NCBI GenBank assembly: GCA_018644665.1
Contig: JABGQA010000113.1
Span: 1 to 64,000 of the forward strand
Reading direction: 5' to 3'
DNA from: Candidatus Poribacteria bacterium
GTDB lineage: Bacteria; Poribacteria; WGA-4E; GCA-2687025
Length of the DNA stretch: 64,000 nucleotides
The notes under the pieces are model-generated. The model was given only the letters and a program-made list of their open reading frames with translations, was not told where the DNA came from and ran no database searches. How positions within the stretch are numbered: the stretch's first letter is position 1; the number at the start of each line of letters is the position of its first letter. Positions 1 to 7,339 of this stretch are shown here, piece after piece. Made by a program: the position numbers and the translations under genes.

Positions 1-267
1 CAAGAACAGCATCATAGACCTAACTCCCCTCGTGCCATCACTAAACAGCCCTGGGGCGGCCCCGCCTCGGCTTGCCCTGCGCATCTCCAGCGACAGCGAC
101 GCCACGGCGTCGACGGCTCCGTCCTCATCGACATCACCCGGCGGATTCCCTCGACACCCCTGGTGGCGATGCCGGTGTCCGTCGCGCTGACCACCGGCTA
201 CAACCCCAAGACAGACCTGGCCGTCCCGTTCTGGACGATCGCGTCTAGCTACAACGGCAATCCGTGA
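1..267 (+). pseudogene. 3' end of a tandem TorF-like porin paralogue, apparently frameshifted
   Basis: The last 50 or so codons, in the frame ending at the TGA at 265-267, match the C-terminus of the complete porin at 479-1237. HGVDGSVLID corresponds to YGVDSTALVD, and the ends SSYNGNP and TTYNWNP correspond. The similarity continues further upstream, but there it lies in the frame beginning at base 2 (NSIIDLTPLVPSL against DSLYIQTAVSYPL). The two genes have almost the same length between these landmarks, so a single missing base near 90-105 explains the change of frame. It is either a real frameshift or an assembly error. The gene is also cut by the left edge of the window. Confidence 0.5.
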
Positions 268-298
268 TCCGCGGGGACACGGGGAAGCCACGGATTTC

Positions 299-327
299 GG
301 CGGCCCCAACGTATGGGGTCGCCTTTC
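299..327 (+). terminator. Intrinsic terminator of the porin fragment
   Basis: The hairpin has arms ggcggcccc and ggggtcgcc, a 7-nt loop and a short T-tract, and starts 32 bases after the stop codon. A 20-base stretch (312-331) recurs exactly after the next porin (1281-1300), so the terminator was duplicated together with the gene. Confidence 0.65.
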
Positions 328-478
328 CGTGCCCAGCGTCGGCAAGGCCAGCACGGGCGCCGGTCGCGTGACGACGGCGCGGTGGGACGGCGCCTATCTG
401 TATCCTCACCGGCGTTCGCGTCGTAGGTTGGGAGGGATCGGGCCGTACGCTACGCGGACACATGAGGGACACCGGCAC

Positions 479-1237
479 ATGACGCGTTACACGGCGCTCG
501 TTGCGGGATTGGGATTGGCGGTCGGTGTCTCGGCGCTCGCCCGGGACGCGCACGCAGGAGATGTAGATGTCGCGCTGGACTTCACGTACGCCAGCGCGCA
601 CTACTGGAGGGGCGGGCAAGCCCCGGCCGGGACGAACGGCTTCGTCCAGCCGACGCTGGACGTGTCGCATCCGGTTGGCGACGGCTCCCTTGGCCTCAAC
701 GTCTGGTACATGGCGGGGCCCAAGGACGAGGCCAAGGACAACAGCGAGATCGACTACACGGTCTCCGGCAGCTACCCGCTCGGAGATGTCGCGGTCTCCG
801 CGGGCGTGATCGACTACGTGTTTCCAGTAGGCCCGGCGTTCCGGGCTCCCAACGACCAAGACGAGCAGGGCCACATCCTGGAAGCCTACGCAGGTGCCGA
901 TGTCGGCGCTCTGATCGATCCCGATCTCGGGCTCGCGGTCAACGCTTACATGAACCTGGATGGCGATGAGGACGACTCACTCTACATCCAGACCGCGGTC
1001 TCGTACCCGCTCGGGCACCTCACGCTCGGGCTGACGCTAGGGGTGGCGGGCGAGAGCCCGAGCTACTACGGCGTCGACTCGACGGCGCTCGTCGACGTGA
1101 GCCCGAACGTCGCCTTCGACATTCCGCTAGGCGACGAGGCGTCCGCGGCGGCTGCCTTCACCATCGCCATCAATCCAGAGACAGACGCGATCCTGCCCTT
1201 CTTCACGATCGGCACGACCTACAACTGGAACCCCTGA
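479..1237 (+). CDS. TorF-family putative outer-membrane porin
   Basis: This 252-residue protein begins with a signal peptide (hydrophobic residues about 5-20, likely cut after AHA near 25). The mature part is acidic, with alternating strands. The segment LDFTYASAHYWRG near the mature N-terminus and repeated short strands such as DNSEIDYTVSGSYPLG resemble the TorF / Gcw_chp family of putative porins. I chose ATG 479 over the longer reading from 329 because it opens directly into the signal peptide, with GAGGG upstream at 464-468. A beta-barrel envelope role is inferred; substrate unknown. A damaged paralogue lies immediately upstream, and both are followed by near-identical terminators. Confidence 0.7.
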   Translation: MTRYTALVAGLGLAVGVSALARDAHAGDVDVALDFTYASAHYWRGGQAPAGTNGFVQPTLDVSHPVGDGSLGLNVWYMAGPKDEAKDNSEIDYTVSGSYPLGDVAVSAGVIDYVFPVGPAFRAPNDQDEQGHILEAYAGADVGALIDPDLGLAVNAYMNLDGDEDDSLYIQTAVSYPLGHLTLGLTLGVAGESPSYYGVDSTALVDVSPNVAFDIPLGDEASAAAAFTIAINPETDAILPFFTIGTTYNWNP

Positions 1238-1267
1238 TTCCGCGCGACGGGCAGACCCACGGATACC

Positions 1268-1296
1268 GGCGACCTCAACATATGGGGTCGCCTTTC
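1268..1296 (+). terminator. Intrinsic terminator of the porin gene
   Basis: A perfect 7-bp stem (ggcgacc / ggtcgcc) around an 11-nt loop is followed by a short T-tract, 30 bases after the porin stop. It duplicates the hairpin at 299-327. Confidence 0.7.
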
Positions 1297-1324
1297 CGTG
1301 TACGCCGCCGGCTCACCTTCGTCC

Positions 1325-2257
1325 TCAGAAGGCGACCGCGGCCTCCCGCCATTCGAGCTGTTCGGGGTAGCGTTCGTGCGGCGTGAAGGAGATCGTGACG
1401 TCCTCGACGCGAGCGCCCCGGACCTCAATGTGGCCGGGGTCGGAGACACCGAGCCCGCGCTGATGCGCGTACACACCGACGCCCACGTTCATGGGATCGA
1501 ACCCCATCGCCTGCGTGCAGATGGCGTCCACGGCCCACACGTCCACGCCCGCGAACGCGACGCCGAAGTCGACCGCGTCCTTGCCGCCGGGGCCGTTGCC
1601 CTGCAAGCCCTTCACGCCGTCGATGACCGAGATGTCCGGCGTCAGGAACTCCGCTAGGCGTATCAGGTTGCGGTTCAGCACCTGCATCTCGCGTGGGCGC
1701 TCACGCTCACCATGGGTCATGTAACCGTGCACCTTGACGCGGTGATCCTTGTGGATCGTGCCCATGATCATGTTCTTCAGGGCCAGCGTTGTGTAGAGGA
1801 CGTCGTGCGTCTTCGCTACCGCCACAGAGATCGTGCACGGGCAGTCGATGACGGTCTTCGGCATGGCGACTTTCCACAGGCAGCCGTTGGCCAGCTCTAT
1901 CTCGGTCTCCTGCCAGTGGGTCTCCTGATGCAGGTCCACTAACCGGATCGGCACGTCGTATTCGTCGATGAGCGCGGGGTAGTCGAAGTTCTCGAACGCC
2001 TGGCCGCTGTACTTCTCGTTGCCTCCCTCGGCGATCAGGATCTCCTCCGGAGCGTTCGGCAGCGACAGGAGGAAGTCGATGACGCCGCGGCACGCGTCCG
2101 CCTGCGTCGACGCGAGCGGGTTGTCGTTGCTGAGGAAGTTGGGCTTGAGGAGCGTCTGCGGGCGTACCTTCGCCGCCACCTCGTCGCTCACCAGTTCCAA
2201 CGCGCCTCGCACGGCTTCGCGTCGCTCTTCCCCACGCTGCAGTCCGACTACCGACAT
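1325..2257 (-). CDS. DUF362 domain-containing protein
   Basis: The 310-residue protein has the DUF362 pattern. It shows LLKPNFLSNDNP near residue 37, a central PCTISVAVAKTHDVLYTTLALKN segment (the AK..H....T...KN signature), and DISVIDGVKGLQGNGPGG with the G-x-GP motif typical of the family. DUF362 proteins are often fused to ferredoxin domains. None is present here and there are no cysteine clusters, so it is a stand-alone form. The biochemical role of the family is not settled. The gene starts 3 bases after the TPR gene stop and ends the long minus-strand run, so it is probably co-transcribed with it. Confidence 0.75.
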   Translation of the reverse strand: MSVVGLQRGEERREAVRGALELVSDEVAAKVRPQTLLKPNFLSNDNPLASTQADACRGVIDFLLSLPNAPEEILIAEGGNEKYSGQAFENFDYPALIDEYDVPIRLVDLHQETHWQETEIELANGCLWKVAMPKTVIDCPCTISVAVAKTHDVLYTTLALKNMIMGTIHKDHRVKVHGYMTHGERERPREMQVLNRNLIRLAEFLTPDISVIDGVKGLQGNGPGGKDAVDFGVAFAGVDVWAVDAICTQAMGFDPMNVGVGVYAHQRGLGVSDPGHIEVRGARVEDVTISFTPHERYPEQLEWREAAVAF

Positions 2258-2260
2258 CGC

Positions 2261-4123
2261 CTAGTCTCCTTGATCCTCGCCGTCGTCCTCGGTTGGCGCT
2301 TGCTCCAGTATATCTCGGAACCAGTCGGTGTCACGCACGGAGTCGAGGTCCGCATCGGCTCGCATGTGCTCGCGCGACGGTAGCGTGCCGTGGGCCACGC
2401 ACAGATCGAGGGCAACGCGGCAGTCGTCCGCCCTACCCGCCACCGCGTGGATGCATGCCAGGTTGTACGAACCGTGCCCCGGCGCGATGACCTGTAGCCG
2501 GCGGAGAACGCCCGACGCCTCCTCGTACCGGCGCAGCTTCATCAGAGCGAGGGCCCAGTAGGTCAGTGTGGTCTCGTGGTCCGGGTACAGCGCGTCCACG
2601 CCCGCGTACTTCTCGACGGCATCGTCCAGGCGGTCCACGTGGTAGAGCGCCATGGCCCAGTGGTACAGCGTATTGGGCTGCTCCGGGTCGAGCGCGTCGG
2701 CCTGCTCGTACTTCTCTACAGCGTCCTCGACCCGGCCGAGCCGGTAGAGCGCGATCCCCCAGTGGTACACGGTGGCTGGGTAGACTGGGTGGCGAGCGTC
2801 TACGCGGGCGTATCTCTCGACGGCTTCGTCTGCCCGATCCAGGGCGTACAGCGCGATTCCCCAGTTGTACTGCGTTCCGGGATTGTTGGGTCGCAGGGCA
2901 TCCGCCTGCGCGTACTTCTCGACCGCCTCGTCCGGCCGGCCCACGTCGGTCAAGGCGACGCCCCAGTTCATCAGCGTGGACGGGTCGTCCGGCCTCGCCG
3001 AATCAGCGAGGAGGTACTTCTCGGCCGCCTCCTCGGGGCGACCCAGCGTCTGCAAGGACCCGGCCCAGTCGTATAGCGTGACAGCGTCGCCAGGACGCGC
3101 GGCGTTGGCGCGGCCGTACTTCTCGATCGCCTCCTCGTCGCGACCGAGATTGGACAGCGCGGCGCCCCAGTTGTACAGAGTCGCCGGATCGTCTGGGCGC
3201 GCCGCATCGGCTTGTTCGAGTTTCGCGATGGCGGCCTCGAATTGGCCGAGCTGTGCCAGCGCTGCGCCCCAGTTCAGTAGGGTGGACGGCTGGCCGGGTT
3301 TCGCCGCGTCCGCGCGTCTGTACTTCTCGATCTCTTCTTCGTGGCGACCGAGGTTGGACAAGGCGCTGCCCCAGCTGTACAGCGTGTCCGCGTCGTCAGG
3401 CCGCAACGCATCCGCGTGGGCGTACTTCTCGACCGCCTCCTCGTGGCGATCGAGGTCGAACAGCGCGTTGCCCCAGTTGTACAGCGTGTCCGCGTGATCC
3501 GGTCGCAACGCGTGAGCGCGTGCGTACTTCCCGATCGCGTGCTCGAAGCGACCCAACTGCGACAGGACATTGCCTAGATTCATCAACGTGGCCGGATCAG
3601 CAGGCTGCAAAATATCGGCCAGTTTCAGCCGGCGCAACGCCTCGTCGTGGCGACCCAGCTCAGCCAGCGCCACGCCCCACATGAGCAACGTGTACGGCGG
3701 CGCGGGCAGGATGCTGTGCGCTCGCTCCCACGCCGCCACGGCGGCCGCGTAGTCTCCAGCCGAGAACAGCGTCTCCGCACGCCCGCGGATTGCCGAGGCC
3801 CCCTGCTCACGCGGCCCGGCGGCCACACCCATGTCGCCAATCGATCGCCTGATGGTCGCCCCCTCCTTGCTCCTTGCAGGTGGGGTTGAGGCCGCCCGGT
3901 TCTCGCCCTCATCGCGCCCGACGGTCTCTTGCGAACATGAGAGCGAGATCATCGCCAGCATTGAGGCGAGCGTGTAGAGCGCGAAGCTCAATGCCGCGCG
4001 GGGCGGACTGGCGAGGGGGAGTTTGGCCACTGACGTGGTTGCCTCAGGGAATGGCGTGTTCACGCTCGGGGCCCGCCGCTTGACGGCCTGACGCGAAGCC
4101 CGCGAGGTTGCCGGGGTTGCCAA
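2261..4123 (-). CDS. Membrane-anchored or exported TPR-repeat protein
   Basis: The 620-residue protein has about 14 tetratricopeptide repeats between residues 110 and 560. They are unusually uniform: a W-G-x-A-L helix A followed by E-A-[VI]-E-K-Y-A-x-A-D-A-L. Before them, residues 42-63 are hydrophobic and end in SLSC, so the N-terminus is a signal or anchor segment. A lipoprotein cleavage is possible, but the box is not canonical. TPR arrays are protein-binding scaffolds; the partner is unknown. It lies 150 bases downstream of apnO on the same strand and 3 bases before the DUF362 gene. Confidence 0.8.
   Translation of the reverse strand: MATPATSRASRQAVKRRAPSVNTPFPEATTSVAKLPLASPPRAALSFALYTLASMLAMISLSCSQETVGRDEGENRAASTPPARSKEGATIRRSIGDMGVAAGPREQGASAIRGRAETLFSAGDYAAAVAAWERAHSILPAPPYTLLMWGVALAELGRHDEALRRLKLADILQPADPATLMNLGNVLSQLGRFEHAIGKYARAHALRPDHADTLYNWGNALFDLDRHEEAVEKYAHADALRPDDADTLYSWGSALSNLGRHEEEIEKYRRADAAKPGQPSTLLNWGAALAQLGQFEAAIAKLEQADAARPDDPATLYNWGAALSNLGRDEEAIEKYGRANAARPGDAVTLYDWAGSLQTLGRPEEAAEKYLLADSARPDDPSTLMNWGVALTDVGRPDEAVEKYAQADALRPNNPGTQYNWGIALYALDRADEAVERYARVDARHPVYPATVYHWGIALYRLGRVEDAVEKYEQADALDPEQPNTLYHWAMALYHVDRLDDAVEKYAGVDALYPDHETTLTYWALALMKLRRYEEASGVLRRLQVIAPGHGSYNLACIHAVAGRADDCRVALDLCVAHGTLPSREHMRADADLDSVRDTDWFRDILEQAPTEDDGEDQGD
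2555..3675 (-). repeat. 102-bp tandem coding repeats of the TPR array
   Basis: A gcgtacttctcgac-like block recurs with a 102-base period (near 2604, 2706, 2910, 3117, 3319, 3422 and 3523), matching the 34-residue TPR unit. The regular spacing and high similarity between units point to recent internal duplication. This stretch is prone to copy-number change and mis-assembly. Confidence 0.75.
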
Positions 4124-4273
4124 GTAGAATCGGGGTCATGCCGTGCTCCGGGGCCGACGCGGCGGTCGAACTTCGCGGCTTACCGAGATGGCGACACCTC
4201 GCGTTCGGGGCCACGCAACTGGCGGCGGCGAGCTCGAGCACGCCCGGGCGCCCGCCCAGACGCGCGGCATTCG

Positions 4274-5122
4274 TTAGTCGTCCTCACGTCGCACGATGTT
4301 TGCCACGCTCGCGTCCAGGCGCTCGCGCGTGAAGATGTCGCGCCAGTCGGGGCGGAACAGGTCGGTCTTCGCTGCCTCGATAGCCTTCTTCGCGCCCATC
4401 GAGAACTCCCAGTCGAGCGCATCGAAGATGATCGCGAGTTCCACGGTGATGTGCCCGAGTATGAAATCGCGCGCGGCCTCACGCGGAACGCCGAGGCGGA
4501 TCGCCTCCTCCATAGCTTCGCGTATGACTGTCAGGCAGGTTGCGCAGACCGTCTCCGAGAGCGCAGGTTCCAGCATCGCCATCTGGTGAAGCGTGACCCG
4601 GTGCGACCGCGAGATCGGCCCGAACATGTCCCGAGACACACGTTCACCGATTTCGTAGTGTTCCTCAGGCCCCTGGATGAGCGCGCTCACGAGCGCCTGC
4701 CGCGCGAGCCCGCCGCCCCAGTAGTCGCGACGCGCCTCGGGGCTCTCCTCTTCCATGATGTCGAAGATCGGCGGGTGCGACGGGTGGGTCACGAAGTACG
4801 TGATGTCGGCTCGATCAGGCAGTTCGCCCGCGTACGGCGCGGCCGGGTCGAGGCTGATGACGATCGCGCCGGGACGCAGTAACGGCACGACCTGCGCGGC
4901 CGCCTCGCCGATCAGGTCATCCCGGACGGCAAGGACCACGACATCGGCAGGCGGCGCGGCATCCGACATCGGCGTCGGCGTCACACCCGCGGCGGTGAGG
5001 CGGGCCTCGCCCTCCGGCGTCTCAACGTGCAGGACCTCGTACTCCGGGATCGGCGCAAGCGTGTTGCGAATCCGCGTCCCCATCGCCCCCGCTGCCCCGA
5101 TCAGCGCCACAGTCGTCTTCAT
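4274..5122 (-). CDS. apnO: D-apionate oxidoisomerase
   Basis: This 282-residue protein has an N-terminal NAD-binding fold (GAAGAMGTR at 9-17) and the all-helical C-terminal domain listed in Pfam as phosphogluconate dehydrogenase (decarboxylating) C-term. That is the architecture of ApnO, which converts D-apionate to 3-oxo-isoapionate with NAD+. Supporting stretches are YFVTHPSHPPIFD, LIQGPEEHYEIGE, and MLEPALSETVCATCLTVIREAM. Start ATG 5122 overlaps the upstream stop in an ATGA arrangement, so translation is coupled to the SGNH gene. A generic 6-phosphogluconate dehydrogenase is less likely, because the neighbours are the DUF1537 kinase and RuBisCO-like protein that act next on this route. 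Confidence 0.78.
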   Translation of the reverse strand: MKTTVALIGAAGAMGTRIRNTLAPIPEYEVLHVETPEGEARLTAAGVTPTPMSDAAPPADVVVLAVRDDLIGEAAAQVVPLLRPGAIVISLDPAAPYAGELPDRADITYFVTHPSHPPIFDIMEEESPEARRDYWGGGLARQALVSALIQGPEEHYEIGERVSRDMFGPISRSHRVTLHQMAMLEPALSETVCATCLTVIREAMEEAIRLGVPREAARDFILGHITVELAIIFDALDWEFSMGAKKAIEAAKTDLFRPDWRDIFTRERLDASVANIVRREDD

Positions 5123-5964
5123 TCGGCGTCCTCGGGAGAGAGTTCCGGTAGCATTGGCGCGAGGCGCGCCCAAAGTTCCGCGCCGAGTTCGGCTTCGAGT
5201 TCCGCGCGGCTCCAATCCGGCACCGCGAGTTCGTCGTGCTGTAGCAGCGCCTCGAACCATAGCTGCGCCATGACCGCCGCGCCGAGCATGTTCGGGTGCA
5301 GCAGGTCCTCGGCAAACAACTCGGGATACCCCGCCTCAGTCGGCTCCCACACGTCCGGCCCGGCGACGACGTAGGGGACGTCGCGCGCGAGAAGATCGGT
5401 CAACGCATGGCGTTCGGAGCCGATCTGTGGCTCCAATGGCTTCTTGTAGATGTGCGCCGCGATGAACACTGTCGAACACCCGTCCAGATGCAGCATCTCG
5501 GCTAGCGATGCGAATGCGTCCGCACCAAACGCGCGGCCAACCGCGTCATCCGGGCCACTCACGGGACCTGCGCGCGGCGTCTCGACGTCCGGGATCTGTA
5601 GGAACTGCAGCGACTGCTGACAGAGAGCGACCGTCGGCTGGGGCAACGGCGACTTCTCGCCGAAGAACTCCTCCAGCATGTCTGTGTACGGGCGCTTCGG
5701 TCGGTCGGTCTCGATGTCGATCCATCGCTCGACGGGCGAGCCGGACGCCCATGCGTTGCGGATGTGGTACACGCGCTCGCCATCGGTGAGACGGTCGAGC
5801 TTCGCCTGCAGCATGTCCGGCCAGTGAGCCGATGTCGAGTAGCCGCTGATGACGAACGCCTTCTCGACGCCGTCCAGAACGGCCGATGTCGCGTCGGCGC
5901 AGGCCAGCGTCAGCGTGGCGACGCAAGCGACGACGGTGGATGTCCCGATCCTCGGTCGTAACAT
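5119..5964 (-). CDS. Secreted SGNH/GDSL-hydrolase-like protein
   Basis: The 281-residue protein has an N-terminal signal peptide (hydrophobic to about residue 23), then AFVISGYSTSAHWPDMLQ where an SGNH hydrolase has its nucleophile block. Near the C-terminus is EDLLHPNMLGAAVMAQ, matching the D-x-x-H block V. I started at ATG 5964, six bases after AGGAG. It sits inside the apiose operon, 10 bases after oiaK and overlapping apnO. SGNH enzymes are esterases; removal of acetyl or other esters from a cell-wall oligosaccharide, or opening of apionolactone, are guesses. The exported location argues against a cytoplasmic lactonase. Confidence 0.55.
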   Translation of the reverse strand: MLRPRIGTSTVVACVATLTLACADATSAVLDGVEKAFVISGYSTSAHWPDMLQAKLDRLTDGERVYHIRNAWASGSPVERWIDIETDRPKRPYTDMLEEFFGEKSPLPQPTVALCQQSLQFLQIPDVETPRAGPVSGPDDAVGRAFGADAFASLAEMLHLDGCSTVFIAAHIYKKPLEPQIGSERHALTDLLARDVPYVVAGPDVWEPTEAGYPELFAEDLLHPNMLGAAVMAQLWFEALLQHDELAVPDWSRAELEAELGAELWARLAPMLPELSPEDAE

Positions 5965-5974
5965 GGCGAACTCC

Positions 5975-7339
5975 TCACGGCGCGCTCCCGCGCAGCGCAT
6001 GGATGAATATGTCCGGCCGGCCAACCTGCCCACCCTTGAAGAGCATCTCCACGCCGTCCACGGCGGCGTTGTCGGCGTGGACGCGGCACATGGGCGACCC
6101 GGGCTGAATCGGCGCCACGGTTTCCAGCGACCGTATCCCGAGCGCCCGAGCAGCGTGGTACGAGCTGTCGCCCCCGGTGACCACGGCCCGAGGGACACGC
6201 GTCTGGGACAGGATAGCCGACAGGATGCGGCCGAGCGAGCCGCCAAGCGTGGCAGCGGCCGCGGCCGGGGCGCCAACGAGTCGCCGCGTCGCCTCCACGC
6301 GGGGGTCGTCCGGCCCGCGCGCGGTGTGCAGCGTCACGCTCTCCCCGCGAGCGACCGCGTCGGACGCCTCGTCCGCGTACCGAGACTCGGCAGCGTCTCG
6401 CGTGGTGGGTGCGACCAACGCCTCCGTGTCCAGGGCGATCTCGTGGAATCCGTGCCGCGTGGCGTAGTCGATCTGCTGCGCCGTCACCGGCGAACAGCTA
6501 CCGGACACGACGACCAGCGCGTCGGCGGCCCCGCACGTCATCTCGCCAGGTTCCTCGAACCGGCCCTCGCTTCGCCAATGAGCGGCGAGCGCGTATTCCA
6601 CGCCGGAAGATCCCGCGACGAACACAGGCGGCGCGGCCTCCGCCGCCTCCCACACGAGCCGTCCTATCGCCGGAAGATGGTCTTCGCGAAGCGTGTCGAA
6701 CAGCACGATGCCGGGTCGCCCCGCGAGTCGCCCTGCGAACCGTCGATCGAGTTCGGCCCGAGGCGCGGACAGGTCGAGCACGTCGACTAGCGCGCAGGTC
6801 CTCGACGTCTGCTTCGCGAGGTGGGCGCGCAGGTCGCTCTCGTCCATGGGCGTGACCGGGTGGCGACTCATCGTGGGGTGCCGGTCGAGGCGAAACGGTT
6901 CGGTGTCGAGACCGGATCGGGCGAACAGGTTCCCGAAGACGCAGTAGCGTCCGAGGGCGGGGGCGCCGACAACCAACGGGACGTACGCGGAGTCGGTCGC
7001 CTGGGCGCCGAGTTCGATCGCGCGCCCGATGCTGCCAACGCTGGGGGACGAGTCGAACGTAGAACACACCTTGTAGCGCACGATGGGAGCCCCGAGCGCC
7101 GCGAGGTCCTGGAACACTTCCGGCAGGGCAGCGTCCATCTCGGCGGGGCTCATCGCCCGGCTGCATCCAGCGACGCCGACCGCCTGTACGTCCCCGCGCG
7201 CCGCGATCTCGGCGCTCGAGGGCGGGTCCATGAACAGAAGCGTCCGAAGGCCCGCCTGCGCGAGCACTTCCATGGTGTCCGTCGAGCCGGTGAAGTCGTC
7301 GCCGTAGAACGTCAGGAGAAGGCGCGACGGCGATGTCAT
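5975..7339 (-). CDS. oiaK: DUF1537 four-carbon acid sugar kinase family, probable 3-oxo-isoapionate kinase
   Basis: The 454-residue protein has both DUF1537 halves. The N-terminal sugar-binding domain shows YGDDFTGS (12-19) and the KVCSTFDSSPSVGSIGRA block. The C-terminal nucleotide-binding domain shows VVTGGDSSYHAARALGIR and ends in the canonical LFKGGQVGRPDIF. Members phosphorylate tetronates, 4-hydroxythreonine or 3-oxo-isoapionate (OiaK). The last substrate is assigned from context: it overlaps the RuBisCO-like gene by 4 bases and is followed by apnO. Family membership is near certain; the substrate is inferred. Confidence 0.78.
   Translation of the reverse strand: MTSPSRLLLTFYGDDFTGSTDTMEVLAQAGLRTLLFMDPPSSAEIAARGDVQAVGVAGCSRAMSPAEMDAALPEVFQDLAALGAPIVRYKVCSTFDSSPSVGSIGRAIELGAQATDSAYVPLVVGAPALGRYCVFGNLFARSGLDTEPFRLDRHPTMSRHPVTPMDESDLRAHLAKQTSRTCALVDVLDLSAPRAELDRRFAGRLAGRPGIVLFDTLREDHLPAIGRLVWEAAEAAPPVFVAGSSGVEYALAAHWRSEGRFEEPGEMTCGAADALVVVSGSCSPVTAQQIDYATRHGFHEIALDTEALVAPTTRDAAESRYADEASDAVARGESVTLHTARGPDDPRVEATRRLVGAPAAAAATLGGSLGRILSAILSQTRVPRAVVTGGDSSYHAARALGIRSLETVAPIQPGSPMCRVHADNAAVDGVEMLFKGGQVGRPDIFIHALRGSAP

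Noticed and set aside
2555..3675. Regular spaced repeats might be a CRISPR array
   Set aside because: The period is 102 bases and the whole stretch is one open TPR-coding frame with no spacers.
4274..5122. Could be a classic 6-phosphogluconate dehydrogenase
   Set aside because: It is too short and lacks the usual 6PGDH substrate motifs. The neighbours (DUF1537 kinase, RuBisCO-like protein) and the PGDH_C-type helical domain fit ApnO better.
5849..6790. A 313-codon open frame on the plus strand across the SGNH-like and kinase genes
   Set aside because: It runs over the junction of two well-supported minus-strand genes and has no motif.
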